64,000 nt of DNA from Azoamicus sp964355565 (GTDB lineage: Bacteria; Pseudomonadota; Gammaproteobacteria; UBA6186; Azoamicaceae): assembly GCA_964355565.1 (NCBI GenBank), contig CAYHDJ010000002.1, forward strand, positions 15,516 to 79,515, in the 5' to 3' direction. The notes below the pieces were generated by a model. It saw nothing but the letters and a program-made list of their open reading frames with translations. It had not been told where the DNA came from and ran no database searches. The translations under genes and the position numbers were made by a program. Positions 53,259 to 63,664 of this stretch are shown in pieces. The first letter of the stretch is position 1, and each line of letters begins with the position of its first letter.

Positions 53259-56200
53259 TACAAAGTCTCCTTATCATAAGAAGTATTATCATAACCCCAT
53301 TTAACATTAGATAGTTTTCTAACTACAATAAATTCATCCCTATTAGATCCAACAGTACCATAATAATTAAAGCCATAAGCTTGTTGAGCATATCCACCTA
53401 TCATATGAGTAGGTTTCAAAGAAACTCGTGTAACAGAATTATGAATACCACCTCTTAAACCACTAAACTCAGACATAGGTACGTTAACAATTTTCTCTTG
53501 CGCATGATACATTAAACTCATTCCTTCAGGCACACGTTGACTTACAACAGCTCGCGCTACAATAACACCATTTATATTATATGCCTCTATCCAATCATTA
53601 TCTACAACACCTATCTTCAGCGCATCTACTTCACTGATCCAAACTACAGGCCCACCTCTATTTAATGTTAACATTAACAAATTATCAGAATAAGTACTAT
53701 GTATACCCCATTTTTGATGCGGAGTTATAAAGCTTAATGCAACCTTCTTATTACCATTATCTCTTGAATTATCATTTAAATAAACTTTAACAGTTTTAGT
53801 ATCAATCGGAGGCTTATACACACACAAGCTTTCACCAAAATCTCTCATCCAAATATGATCTTGATAAAACTGCTGCCTGCCAGTCAATGTTCTCCAAGGA
53901 ATAAATTCATTAACATTAGTATAACCAGAATTATAAGAAACATATTCAGATTCTATACCACTCCAAATAGGCGAAGAAATAATTTTTCTAGGTTGAGCTT
54001 GAACATCTCTAAATCTTATTTTTTCAGCACCTCTGTCAACAGCCAAATGTGTATGATCTAATCCAGTTGATAAACCTAAAGATTGCCATGACTTTACAGC
54101 TACTTCTCCATTAGTTTCAGGAGCTAAAAGCAAAATAACTTCACACGCATCAATGCTGGAATTTATAATCGGACATCCAGCGGCCACACCACTATTAACA
54201 AGTCCATTAATTGATCCTAATAAATCAACCTCATGACGTGTATTCCATGATATTCCTTTACAAGAATTACCAATTTTCTTCATTAATGGCCCTAGGGATG
54301 TAAATTGAGCATATACAGAATAATAATCTCTTTCTACACACTGAATATTAGGCATAGTTTTACCAGGAATTAAATCCACTTCCCCTAATTTCCAATCCTT
54401 GACATCAATAGCTTGACCTAATTCATTTGGAGAATCATGCATCAACGGAGTCAAAACAACATCTTTCTCAACTAAATTAAAACAACTATATTTAGAAACA
54501 ACATCAGAAAAAGTTTTAGCGAAACCTTTATAAATCTCCCAGTCACTTCTAGATTCCCAAACAGGATCAATAGCGGCAGATAACGGATGAATAAATGGAT
54601 GCATATCAGATGTATTTAAATCATCTTTTTCATACCACGAAGCTGTAGGAAGTATAATGTCAGAATATAAACCAGTAGTAGACACACGAAAATCAATATT
54701 AACAAATAAATCCAATTTACCAGAAATATCGCCATCATGCCACACAACATTCTTAGGTTTTTGATATCCAGCTTTAACTATGTCATCAGCAGAAAAACCA
54801 CTATCTACACCAACAAAAAATTTCAAAAAATACTCATGACCTTTACCACTGGCCCCTAATAAATTAGATCGCCAAACAAATAAATTTCTAGGAAAGTTTC
54901 TAGAGTTATCCGGGTCTTCACACGCCATCTTAATTTTACCAGTTTTTAATGAATCAATAACATATTTAATAACATCAACACCACTCTTCTCAGCTTCGCT
55001 AAACAATGAAAGAGGATTGACATTTAATTGTGGTGCAGATGGCAACCACCCAAGTCTTTCTGAGATAACATTACAATCAATAATACTATATTCACGCCAT
55101 TTATTTTTATTAACAGACACTGGTGACAACAATTCATCTAATGTCAATCTTTCATATTTCCACTGGGAAGTGTGAACATAAAAAAATGAAGTACCATTCA
55201 TTAATCTAGGTGGGCGTTTCCAATCTAAAGAAAAAGCCAAAGGTAACCACCCAGCAAGAGGTCTTAATTTTTCCTGACCAACATAATGTGCCCAACCACC
55301 ACCACTAACACCTATACAACCACACATCATCAATAAATTGATAATGCTTCTATAATTCATATCCATATGATACCAGTGATTCATTCCAGCACCTGTAATA
55401 ATCATGCTTTTTCCACAAGTTTTTTCTGCGTTAACAGCAAACTGTCTAGCTACAGAAATGACATCATTTTTGCTAACACCAGTTATCAATTCTTGCCAAA
55501 AAGGAGTAAATGGAACATCATCATCATAGTTTACTGCAACATTCTTACCACCAAGTCCTCTATCTACACCATAATTAGCAACCAATAAATCAAAAACAGT
55601 AGAAACAAAAACAAATTTTCCATCAATGTTTAACTTCTTTACTGGCAAATTTTTAAACAATACATCGTCATGACTTGTATTATTAAAATAATCATGCTTG
55701 TGTTTATAACTACCATAATATGGAAAAGATACAGACAAAACTAAATCATGGTCACTTATAAAAGACAATACTGGATGAATGGTGTCTTTATTTATAACAT
55801 CAACAGGTTTAAGGTTCCACAACTTACTATTATCCCATCTAGATCCTATAGACCCACTTGGAACAACAACGTCTTTTTTATTTAAGTCGTAAACAACAGG
55901 TTTCCAATCAGAATTTTTTTCAGAATAAAAATTTTTAAAATCAGATGCTCTTAAATAACGACCAGGAATATATCGCTCATCAAATTTATCAATAATAACC
56001 AAATAAGGCATGTCAGTATAACACTTAGAATAGTCTAAAAAATAATTACTATTGCCATCCGGCATTAAATAAAATTCCTTTAAAATAACATGACCCATAG
56101 CCATAGCAAAAGCGGAATCAGTGCCTTGTTTAACAGGAAACCACGCATCACATAATTTAGCTGCTTCATTATAATCAGGTGCAACAACAACAGTTTTGGC

Positions 56201-57025
56201 TCCCTTATATTGAACTTCAGTGAAAAAGTGCGCATCAGGTGTACGAGTTTGCGGCACATTTGCACCCCAAAGCATTATATAATGAGAATTATACCAATCT
56301 GCACTTTCTGGCACATCAGTTTGCTCTCCCCAAATTTGTGGAGAACTAGGTGGTAAATCACAATACCAATCATAAAAACTTAAACATACACCACCTATAA
56401 GAGATAAATACCTAGAACCAGCAGCATAAGAAACCATTGACATCGCTGGAATAGGAGAAAATCCAAAAATTCTATCAGGACCATATTCTTTAATAGTATA
56501 AATATTAGCAGAAACTATTAATTCATTAACATCATCCCAAGAAATTCTGACAAAACCACCAAGTCCTCTGTCAGCTTTATAAAATGCTATTTTACCCTTA
56601 TCATTCTGTATGGAACGCCAAGCATCAACAGGGTTTTCTATCTTCGATCTCTCAGCCTTCCATAAAGAAAAAAGATTACTTCTAATCAAAGGATATTTTA
56701 ATCTAGCAGAGCTATAAATATACCAAGAATAGCTAGCTCCTCTTTGACATCCACGTGGCTCATGATTAGGCAATTCACTTCTAGTTCTAGGATAATCAGT
56801 TTGTTGAGTTTCCCAAGTAATAATGCCATTTTTAACATAAATTTTCCAACTGCAAGAACCAGTGCAATTTACGCCATGTGTAGAACGAACAATCTTATCA
56901 TGTTGCCAACGCTTTCTATAAAAATCTTCCCAACTTCTATCTTCGTTAGTAACTATACCATGTCTATCAGAAAAAAAACTATCAATCTTTCTTAAAAAAC
57001 TAAGCCGTGAAAAAATATGACTCAT
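53258..57025 (-). CDS. narG: Respiratory nitrate reductase alpha subunit NarG
   Basis: Molybdenum catalytic subunit reducing nitrate to nitrite on the cytoplasmic side. 1255 residues (E. coli 1247). The FS0 cluster ligands are His50, Cys54, Cys58 and Cys93 (STHGVNCTGSCSW, PRGCQRGAS). The molybdenum ligand is Asp223 in YDWYCDLPPSSPQIWGEQTD. Cofactor-binding segments such as HIMLWGANVPQTRTPDAHF-like and GISWNTRHEVD are present. No change in key residues was noticed. It lies 28 bp after narK1 with an AGGAGAAAAA ribosome-binding site. Confidence 0.99.
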   Translation of the reverse strand: MSHIFSRLSFLRKIDSFFSDRHGIVTNEDRSWEDFYRKRWQHDKIVRSTHGVNCTGSCSWKIYVKNGIITWETQQTDYPRTRSELPNHEPRGCQRGASYSWYIYSSARLKYPLIRSNLFSLWKAERSKIENPVDAWRSIQNDKGKIAFYKADRGLGGFVRISWDDVNELIVSANIYTIKEYGPDRIFGFSPIPAMSMVSYAAGSRYLSLIGGVCLSFYDWYCDLPPSSPQIWGEQTDVPESADWYNSHYIMLWGANVPQTRTPDAHFFTEVQYKGAKTVVVAPDYNEAAKLCDAWFPVKQGTDSAFAMAMGHVILKEFYLMPDGNSNYFLDYSKCYTDMPYLVIIDKFDERYIPGRYLRASDFKNFYSEKNSDWKPVVYDLNKKDVVVPSGSIGSRWDNSKLWNLKPVDVINKDTIHPVLSFISDHDLVLSVSFPYYGSYKHKHDYFNNTSHDDVLFKNLPVKKLNIDGKFVFVSTVFDLLVANYGVDRGLGGKNVAVNYDDDVPFTPFWQELITGVSKNDVISVARQFAVNAEKTCGKSMIITGAGMNHWYHMDMNYRSIINLLMMCGCIGVSGGGWAHYVGQEKLRPLAGWLPLAFSLDWKRPPRLMNGTSFFYVHTSQWKYERLTLDELLSPVSVNKNKWREYSIIDCNVISERLGWLPSAPQLNVNPLSLFSEAEKSGVDVIKYVIDSLKTGKIKMACEDPDNSRNFPRNLFVWRSNLLGASGKGHEYFLKFFVGVDSGFSADDIVKAGYQKPKNVVWHDGDISGKLDLFVNIDFRVSTTGLYSDIILPTASWYEKDDLNTSDMHPFIHPLSAAIDPVWESRSDWEIYKGFAKTFSDVVSKYSCFNLVEKDVVLTPLMHDSPNELGQAIDVKDWKLGEVDLIPGKTMPNIQCVERDYYSVYAQFTSLGPLMKKIGNSCKGISWNTRHEVDLLGSINGLVNSGVAAGCPIINSSIDACEVILLLAPETNGEVAVKSWQSLGLSTGLDHTHLAVDRGAEKIRFRDVQAQPRKIISSPIWSGIESEYVSYNSGYTNVNEFIPWRTLTGRQQFYQDHIWMRDFGESLCVYKPPIDTKTVKVYLNDNSRDNGNKKVALSFITPHQKWGIHSTYSDNLLMLTLNRGGPVVWISEVDALKIGVVDNDWIEAYNINGVIVARAVVSQRVPEGMSLMYHAQEKIVNVPMSEFSGLRGGIHNSVTRVSLKPTHMIGGYAQQAYGFNYYGTVGSNRDEFIVVRKLSNVKWGYDNTSYDKETL

Positions 57026-57052
57026 ATTTTTTCTCCTTTTATATAAAAATTT

Positions 57053-58360
57053 TCAACATTTAACTTCCGCATTTTTTCTTAAATAAAACCACCAAGTAAT
57101 AAAAATACAAACAATATAATATAAAACAAAACAATACATGGCAAAATCAGGTCCGCCAGTAAACTGAATTGATAAACCAAAAGATTTTGGAATTAAAAAA
57201 GCACCATAAGCGGCGATTGCAGCACTAAACCCCAACACGGCTGCTGATTCTTTAGGAATAAATATCATAGGCATCATCTGAAAAACAGATCCGTTAGCAA
57301 TACCAGTTGTAATAAACAAAAATATAAAACAAATAAAAAATCCCAAAAAATTTTTACTACTAATAAAAAACAATACACCAAAAACAAAAAAAATCATAGC
57401 AAATAAATCAATAAAAGTAACTAATGCACCACTCTTAACTTTATCTGAAACCCATCCACCTATAGGTCTTATTAAAGCACCACACATAGGCCCCAAGAAA
57501 GCGTATGATAAAGGATTAATACCAGGAAATTGAGTTTTAATTAGCAACGGAAATGCAGCAGAATAACCTATAAATGACCCAAACGACATGATATATAAAC
57601 ATGTTGTAATATACATGTGTTTTCTTTTAAAAATAACGAGCTGATCACTTAAAGAACTTTTAATAGTAGGCAAATTATCCATAAAAAAATATGCACTAAT
57701 AGTAGCAAGTAAAACTGGGATCACCCAAACAAATGCAGCATTCTGAAGCCAAATGAACTTATAAGTATTTAATGCAGCTATTTTTTGAGGACTCCCAGTT
57801 AGAAATTCAAAAAAACCGATTCCAACAATAAGAGGCACAGTAAATTGTAAAACACTGACACCCAAATTACCTAATCCAGCATTCAATCCTAAAGCTGTCC
57901 CTTGGCGTCTTTTAGGATAAAAAAAACTAATATTGGCCATAGATGACGAAAAATTACCACCACCAAACCCACAAAAACCAGCCAAAACCAACATAACAGT
58001 ATAAGACGTGTTCACATCTTGCACAGCATATCCAATACCTATCGAAGGAATTAACAAAGTAGCGGTAGATAAGACAGTCCAATTTTTACCACCAAAAATA
58101 GGCACACAAAAAGAATAAAAAACACGCAAGGTAGCACCAGTCAAACCAGGAACTGCAGCTAATGTAAATAACTGATCAGTGCTAAATTTAAAACCTACAC
58201 TGTTTAAATTAACAGCAACAGCCGACCATATAAACCACACAGCAAAAGCCAACAATAAACAAGGAATAGAAACAATTAAATTTCTATTTGCAACATATTT
58301 ACCCTTAGTATTCCAATAAGCATGATCCTCTGGATTCCAATCATCCAAATAATGACTCAT
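57053..58360 (-). CDS. narK: Nitrate/nitrite transporter NarK1 (MFS)
   Basis: Nitrate or nitrite carrier in the inner membrane, 435 residues from the ATG at 58360 (MSHYLDDWNPEDHAYWN), which has a GGTGGAG ribosome-binding site; the frame extends upstream without support. Substrate arginines are in GATLRVFYSF and GALIRPIGGWVSDK; the nitrate signature is GLNAGLGNLGVSVLQFTVP. The N-terminal WNPEDHAYW extension is typical of one narK group. Gene order narK1-narGHJI-narK2 and the promoter at 58437-58465 suggest it heads the nar operon. Confidence 0.95.
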   Translation of the reverse strand: MSHYLDDWNPEDHAYWNTKGKYVANRNLIVSIPCLLLAFAVWFIWSAVAVNLNSVGFKFSTDQLFTLAAVPGLTGATLRVFYSFCVPIFGGKNWTVLSTATLLIPSIGIGYAVQDVNTSYTVMLVLAGFCGFGGGNFSSSMANISFFYPKRRQGTALGLNAGLGNLGVSVLQFTVPLIVGIGFFEFLTGSPQKIAALNTYKFIWLQNAAFVWVIPVLLATISAYFFMDNLPTIKSSLSDQLVIFKRKHMYITTCLYIMSFGSFIGYSAAFPLLIKTQFPGINPLSYAFLGPMCGALIRPIGGWVSDKVKSGALVTFIDLFAMIFFVFGVLFFISSKNFLGFFICFIFLFITTGIANGSVFQMMPMIFIPKESAAVLGFSAAIAAYGAFLIPKSFGLSIQFTGGPDFAMYCFVLYYIVCIFITWWFYLRKNAEVKC

Positions 58361-58436
58361 ATATTTTAACTCCACCAAAAGACATAAAACTTTTGAGGAA
58401 AGTTTACCGTAAAAATACAAAAAAATCAATACAGCA

Positions 58437-58465
58437 ATTATATGCTTTATGGATTAATTTCTCAA
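58437..58465 (-). promoter_or_regulatory. Sigma-70-type promoter ahead of narK1-narGHJI
   Basis: On the minus strand TTGAGA (58460-58465, five of six), a 17-bp spacer and a perfect TATAAT (58437-58442) lie just beyond the cytochrome gene's stop, with about 75 bp of leader before narK1. No FNR (TTGAT-N4-ATCAA) or NarL heptamer arrangement was seen, so expression may be constitutive. Confidence 0.6.
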
Positions 58466-58466
58466 A

Positions 58467-59102
58467 TCATTCGATAAAAGTTATATATTCTGCAACTGCA
58501 TTTATTTGGTCATCTGTCATTAAACTGGAAATATCACGCATTATACCATTTAAATCATTTGATCTATCACCTGATCTAAATTTTTTCATTTGTAATACCA
58601 CATAATCCTTATGCTGCCACTTTAAAACAGGAATCTTAGCCAATTTATTACCAGTTCCATCCATACCATGACACCCTACACATCCACTTAATTTATTGGT
58701 GCTATCGCCATATAAATAAACTTTTTTACCATATTCAAAAAGATTACTATCTAAAACACCCTTGCTTTTTTCTAAAACTTGCTTAGAAAAATACTCAGTA
58801 AGTCCAAATAATTCATCATCACTAATGCCTTGTAACATAGCAAACATATTAGGATCAAATCTATCTCCACCCTTACCTTTTTTAAACTCAATTAATTGCT
58901 TCATCATATACTCAAAATGCTGCTCAGCTATCTTTGGCCAAATAGGAGTTATACTATTACCAGAAATAGTATGACAAGTTACACATCTAGTTAACTTAGA
59001 CATGAAATTTTTTGACTCATCAGCAAAAACAGAATTAAAAACAAAACCGAAAAACAAAATACAAAATACAAAATTTTTTAAACCACTAGTAAGTTTTACC
59101 AT
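58467..59102 (-). CDS. Diheme cytochrome c (cytochrome c4 type)
   Basis: Periplasmic electron carrier of 211 residues. A signal sequence (FVFCILFFGFVFNSVFA) is followed by two heme motifs, CVTCH at 40-44 and CVGCH at 141-145, each in a cytochrome c fold with methionine ligands likely in PNMFAMLQG and NGIMRDISS. This two-domain plan is that of cytochrome c4, which links the bc1 complex to terminal reductases. It lies between the porin and narK1. NarGHI itself takes electrons from quinol, so this carrier presumably serves another acceptor. Confidence 0.9.
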   Translation of the reverse strand: MVKLTSGLKNFVFCILFFGFVFNSVFADESKNFMSKLTRCVTCHTISGNSITPIWPKIAEQHFEYMMKQLIEFKKGKGGDRFDPNMFAMLQGISDDELFGLTEYFSKQVLEKSKGVLDSNLFEYGKKVYLYGDSTNKLSGCVGCHGMDGTGNKLAKIPVLKWQHKDYVVLQMKKFRSGDRSNDLNGIMRDISSLMTDDQINAVAEYITFIE

Positions 59103-59126
59103 ATAAAATACCTTGATAAATAGTAA

Positions 59127-60320
59127 TTAATACACTAATTGAAATCTAAACCCTAATCCAACAAGTTCAAAACCACGATGTTTGCAATACAAAAAATCAT
59201 CTATTACGCAATTAAGTTGCAATTTAACATTATCATTTATAAACCAATTTATACCAAATAAAAGAGATTCTTTTCTACCATCTGTTTGACAATATCCCAT
59301 AAGCAATGAACCATAATTAATCATGTCAACAATACAATACTTAAATAATAACTCAACTGCCCCATAAGAGGAATACTTTATAGGATTACGAACACAACCA
59401 TTATAATTATCATACCTACGATTAACTCCGCCTAAAACATAAGAAAACTGAAAATAAAACGAAGAATAAATTTCTTTATCAAAATCCTTCCATCCAATAT
59501 CAACAAAACCCAATTCAGTCTGAAATGACAAGGATTTAAAAGTTAATAAAAATTCAAGATCTATTATATCAGAGGTTATAATAACACTCTCATAAGCGTT
59601 CAACAATGACCCACGCGATTTAAAACACGAATTATCCCTATAAGAGATACCACTAAATGGATAAATACCTTTTTGATCTTCTTTAATTCTTTTGTAATCA
59701 ACACCAAAATGACAACCTAAATTATCCCGCTTAAAAAAATTTAAAAACGCTCTAAAAGAAAGCAAATATTTTAAATTACTTTTATTACTAAAGGAGAATT
59801 GGCAATCAGGGATAGTTGCAGAAGACAAAAATGTAAAATAACTAGAATGAAAATCCAATGATACTCCACAAAATTTTCCATCACCCATACCATTTAATAA
59901 TGATGTTTCTAAAAACATTTTATCATATAAAAAAGCCGTTTGCTCTAAACCAACTGGTAACAAAAATTGGCCAAATTTTAAACTAAAATTTTTATAAAAA
60001 AACCCTAAATATCCCTGATAAAAACAATTTTCATACAAACAATCAACAAGATTAAGATGTAAAAAATAATTAAAACACTTATCAAAAACAAACCCTTTGG
60101 CAAAAAAATCAATACTTCTTAAACACCCACCATCAATAAGCTCATCATGCTTTTTCTCACCATACCAAAAAATATAATCAGCTTGCATACACCCATCAAT
60201 GTTAAAAGAATATTTATAATCTCCAGCATTAACAATAGAAGTATTAATAAGAAAACAAAAAAATACACCCACAAACAAATATCTTAATTTGTTTAAAAAA
60301 CTGTTAAACATATTGACCAC
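59127..60320 (-). CDS. Outer-membrane porin of the OprP/OprO type
   Basis: 397-residue beta-barrel with a signal sequence (about residues 14-32). Segments such as NFSLKFGQFLLPVGLEQTAF, SYGAVELLFKY, LLFGINWFINDNVKLQLN and the aromatic C-terminal end LGFRFQLVY fit the phosphate-selective porin family. It is the only porin in the window and lies upstream of the cytochrome and nar genes, so it may admit nitrate or phosphate. It holds 14 cysteines after the signal, highly unusual for a porin. Substrate cannot be read from sequence. Confidence 0.8.
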   Translation of the reverse strand: MVNMFNSFLNKLRYLFVGVFFCFLINTSIVNAGDYKYSFNIDGCMQADYIFWYGEKKHDELIDGGCLRSIDFFAKGFVFDKCFNYFLHLNLVDCLYENCFYQGYLGFFYKNFSLKFGQFLLPVGLEQTAFLYDKMFLETSLLNGMGDGKFCGVSLDFHSSYFTFLSSATIPDCQFSFSNKSNLKYLLSFRAFLNFFKRDNLGCHFGVDYKRIKEDQKGIYPFSGISYRDNSCFKSRGSLLNAYESVIITSDIIDLEFLLTFKSLSFQTELGFVDIGWKDFDKEIYSSFYFQFSYVLGGVNRRYDNYNGCVRNPIKYSSYGAVELLFKYCIVDMINYGSLLMGYCQTDGRKESLLFGINWFINDNVKLQLNCVIDDFLYCKHRGFELVGLGFRFQLVY

Positions 60321-60427
60321 ACCTTATAAAACAATTTTTATTAACAGTAATAATATTAAATTAAAAAATAATTTTCAATTATACAACAAATATTAAATAT
60401 AAGAATTTAATAAAAAAATAATAACTC

Positions 60428-61774
60428 TTAAAAAATTTTATTTTTCATAGACTCAAAAAAATTTTTATTACCACCAGCTTTAACAAACAACTTTTTCATC
60501 TTATCATAATACTTCAGCATTTTACTTACATCATGAATATGAACTCCGGCCCCAAAAGAAATTCTTTTTTTTCTAGACCCATTTATTAAAGATGGAAATG
60601 TTCGTTCCTTGACAGTCATAGAATCTATAATAGCTATCATTTTTAAAAAAAATTTATTATCAAATTTATCAAGAACAGATTTATCAACAGAATAACCACC
60701 AGGCATTTTTTCCAATAAATTTTCAAAACCACCTAATTTTACTATATACTTTAGCTGATTTTTAAAATCGTCTAATTTAAACTCACAAAAAACATCAATA
60801 TTTTTAAAATCAGACTCTACAGATCCACTTATTTTTTCATTTATCTCATCAATAAGACTAGAAATATCTCCAAATCCAAGTATACGAGAAACTAATCTAT
60901 CAGGATAAAAATAACTAATATCATTAACTTTTTCTCCCAAACCTATAAAATATATAGGCCGTTTAGTTAAAAAGCTCAACGATAGAACAACACCACCTTT
61001 GGCATCACTATCCATTTTGGTTAAAAAAAAACCAGATACATTAATTTTATCACAAAAAACACCAGCGCTCTTAACTCCATCCTGACCAACCATGCTATCA
61101 ATTACTAAAAAAGAAAAATTAGGATTACAAAATTTATATAAAGACAAAATTTCATTCATCATAGAATCATCAACATGAGATCTTCCAGCAGAATCAATCA
61201 TTAAAAAATCATAACGATTAGATCTAGCATATCTTAACGCTTTGCTAATTATCAATTCTGGATGCATATCTAAAGTAAAATCTAAAAAACAATCAATATT
61301 AGAGCTATAAGATAAAATTTTCAATTGATCAATAGCAGCTGGTCTATAAACGTCACAACTAACAACTAACACAGATTTATTGTTTTTATATTTTATCAAA
61401 TTAGCTAACTTAATCAAACTAGTAGTTTTACCAACGCCATGAAGCCCAGCAAAAAGAATTGTACTCAACCCCTTATTATTGAACAAATCATCATAATTAA
61501 TAACATTATTAGAATTTAAAATTCTTAAAAATTCATCAATCACAATTTTAACAAACATATCCTTAGGCGAAATTTTTCTTGTAATTTCTACATCTAATAA
61601 CTTGCTACGTATCCCATCAATAAGATGTTTTACCACCACCCAAGAAACATCAGCGTCTAATAAAGTTTTTCTAAAATCTTTCAAAAAATTTTTAATATCA
61701 GATTCACCAATTTTATGTTTTCCAGAAACTATTTTTAAAATACTACCAATTTTATTAGTTAAATTTTCAAGCAT
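60428..61774 (-). CDS. ffh: Signal recognition particle GTPase Ffh
   Basis: Protein part of SRP, targeting membrane proteins to the translocon. From the ATG at 61774 (MLENLTNKIGSIL) it has 448 residues: N domain, G domain with LFAGLHGVGKTTSLIKLA, VSCDVYRPAAIDQL, IDSAGRSHVDD and TKMDSDAKGG, then a C-terminal M domain (MPGGYSVD.., RKKRISFGAG, motif for RNA binding). It fits the 4.5S RNA found in the window. The N-terminal frame beyond 61774 lacks support. Confidence 0.96.
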   Translation of the reverse strand: MLENLTNKIGSILKIVSGKHKIGESDIKNFLKDFRKTLLDADVSWVVVKHLIDGIRSKLLDVEITRKISPKDMFVKIVIDEFLRILNSNNVINYDDLFNNKGLSTILFAGLHGVGKTTSLIKLANLIKYKNNKSVLVVSCDVYRPAAIDQLKILSYSSNIDCFLDFTLDMHPELIISKALRYARSNRYDFLMIDSAGRSHVDDSMMNEILSLYKFCNPNFSFLVIDSMVGQDGVKSAGVFCDKINVSGFFLTKMDSDAKGGVVLSLSFLTKRPIYFIGLGEKVNDISYFYPDRLVSRILGFGDISSLIDEINEKISGSVESDFKNIDVFCEFKLDDFKNQLKYIVKLGGFENLLEKMPGGYSVDKSVLDKFDNKFFLKMIAIIDSMTVKERTFPSLINGSRKKRISFGAGVHIHDVSKMLKYYDKMKKLFVKAGGNKNFFESMKNKIF

Positions 61775-61832
61775 AAAACACAAAAACAACTTATGCTAAC
61801 ATCCATGTTAACATAACTTAATAAAACAAAAC

Positions 61833-62252
61833 TTATCGTTTATCCTTTAATTTTCTAATAAGTCTGAGTTGAGCAACAGCAACAGCCAACTCATTTTTAA
61901 CTTTAGCATAATCAATATTAGATTCCTTCTTAGAAAAAAGCCTTTCACTGTTAGTTTTAGCTTCTATTGCAGCTGCTTCATCTAAATTGTCAGCACGTAT
62001 TACAGAATCGCCTAATATAGTTGAAACAGTAGGTTGTACTTCTAAAATTCCACCAAGCATTATAAAAGAATTTAATTTTCCAGAACTATCTTCAAACCAT
62101 ATAGGCCCAATGGCTAATGAAGTTAAAAATGGAGTATGATTGTACAATATTTCAAGTTCTCCCAAAACTCCAGTAACAATAAGTTTTCTAGATTCTCCGG
62201 AATAAATTTCAGTCTCAGTAGTAACTATATTTAACTTAAAACACTTATCCAT
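61833..62252 (-). CDS. atpC: ATP synthase epsilon subunit
   Basis: Inhibitory and coupling subunit of F1. 139 residues with KLNIVTTETEIYSGESRKLIVTGVLGELEILYNHTPFLTSL, and the C-terminal helical domain (DEAAAIEAKTNSERLFS). It lies after atpD in the usual atpGDC order. 11 bp separate the two genes. Confidence 0.96.
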   Translation of the reverse strand: MDKCFKLNIVTTETEIYSGESRKLIVTGVLGELEILYNHTPFLTSLAIGPIWFEDSSGKLNSFIMLGGILEVQPTVSTILGDSVIRADNLDEAAAIEAKTNSERLFSKKESNIDYAKVKNELAVAVAQLRLIRKLKDKR

Positions 62253-62263
62253 AAAATAAAACC

Positions 62264-63643
62264 CTAAAGAGTTTTAGCTTTTTCTAAAACTTCACTTATG
62301 CCACCAACCATATAAAATGCTTGTTCCGGTATATTATCATACTCTCCATTAATAATACCATTAAATCCATCTATAGTATCCTTCAATTTTACATATTTTC
62401 CAGATGATCCGGTAAAAACTTCTGCAACAAAAAATGGTTGAGACAAAAATCTTTGAATCTTCCTAGCTCTATACACTATTAATTTATCATCATCAGACAA
62501 TTCATCCATTCCTAATATAGCTATAATATCCTTAAGCTCTTTATATCTTTGCAAAGTATTTTGAACTGATCTAGCAACATTATAATGCTTTTCACCAACA
62601 ACCAAAGGATCTAGTTGTCTTGACGTAGAATCTAAAGGATCAACGGCAGGGTATATGCCTAATTCAGCAATTTGCCTAGACAAAACAACAGTTGCATCTA
62701 AATGAGCAAATGTCGTGGCTGGAGACGGATCTGTTAAATCGTCTGCAGGGACATAAATGGCCTGAATAGACGTTATAGAACCAATTTTAGTAGACGTTAT
62801 TCTTTCTTGTAATGTACCCATTTCCGATGCTAAAGTAGGTTGATATCCAACGGCAGACGGCATTCTACCTAATAAAGCAGAAACCTCAGTACCAGCTAAA
62901 GTATATCTATATATATTATCAATAAATAACAAAACATCTCGACCTTCGTCCCTAAACTTCTCTGCCATAGTTAATCCAGTAAGACCAACTCTTAACCTAT
63001 TGCCAGGCGGTTCATTCATTTGTCCATAAACTAAAGCTACCTTATCTAAAACCTTGGACTCTTTCATTTCATGATAAAAATCATTACCTTCTCTAGTTCT
63101 TTCACCAACGCCAGCAAAAACAGAATATCCGCTATGTTCAACAGCTATATTTCTTATTAATTCCATCATATTTACAGTCTTACCAACACCAGCCCCACCA
63201 AACAAACCAACCTTACCACCCTTAGCAAAAGGACATATCAAATCAATAACCTTGATGCCTGTTTCCAATAACTCATTTCCGCTAGCCAGCTCTTCATAAG
63301 TAGGAGCTTTTCTGTGAATAGACATGTATTCTTTAGCATTAACAGGGCCACATTCATCTATAGGATTACCTAAAACATCCATTATCCTACCCAACGTCTC
63401 TTTTCCAACAGGAACTTTAATAGGTGAATTAGTATTTTCTACTAATAATCCTCTTCTCAACCCTTCAGAAGATCCCATGGCTATAGTGCGCACAACTCCA
63501 TCGCCCAATTGTTGTTGAACCTCTAAAACTAAATTAAAATCTTTAACACGTAAAGCATCATAAATATTTGGAATAGAAGTCCTTGGAAACTCAACATCTA
63601 TAACAGCTCCAATAACCTGAACTATTTTACCATTAGTATTCAT
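62264..63643 (-). CDS. atpD: ATP synthase beta subunit
   Basis: Catalytic F1 subunit. From the ATG at 63643 (MNTNGKIVQVIGAVID) it has 459 residues (E. coli 460). P loop FGGAGVGKTVNMMELIRN, GERTREGNDFYHEM, DEGRDVLLFIDNIYRYTLAGTEVSALLGRMPSAVGYQPTL and YVPADDLTDP are all present. The frame upstream to 63658 is not needed. It is among the most conserved proteins in the window. Confidence 0.99.
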   Translation of the reverse strand: MNTNGKIVQVIGAVIDVEFPRTSIPNIYDALRVKDFNLVLEVQQQLGDGVVRTIAMGSSEGLRRGLLVENTNSPIKVPVGKETLGRIMDVLGNPIDECGPVNAKEYMSIHRKAPTYEELASGNELLETGIKVIDLICPFAKGGKVGLFGGAGVGKTVNMMELIRNIAVEHSGYSVFAGVGERTREGNDFYHEMKESKVLDKVALVYGQMNEPPGNRLRVGLTGLTMAEKFRDEGRDVLLFIDNIYRYTLAGTEVSALLGRMPSAVGYQPTLASEMGTLQERITSTKIGSITSIQAIYVPADDLTDPSPATTFAHLDATVVLSRQIAELGIYPAVDPLDSTSRQLDPLVVGEKHYNVARSVQNTLQRYKELKDIIAILGMDELSDDDKLIVYRARKIQRFLSQPFFVAEVFTGSSGKYVKLKDTIDGFNGIINGEYDNIPEQAFYMVGGISEVLEKAKTL

Positions 63644-63664
63644 GAAAAAAAACTCCATATAAAA

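Noticed and set aside
53017..53304. 95-codon plus-strand frame
   Set aside because: Antisense to the conserved N-terminal ferredoxin region of narH.
60321..60427. FNR or NarL site before the porin
   Set aside because: A TATAAT is present, but no TTGAT-N4-ATCAA palindrome and no convincing -35 box.
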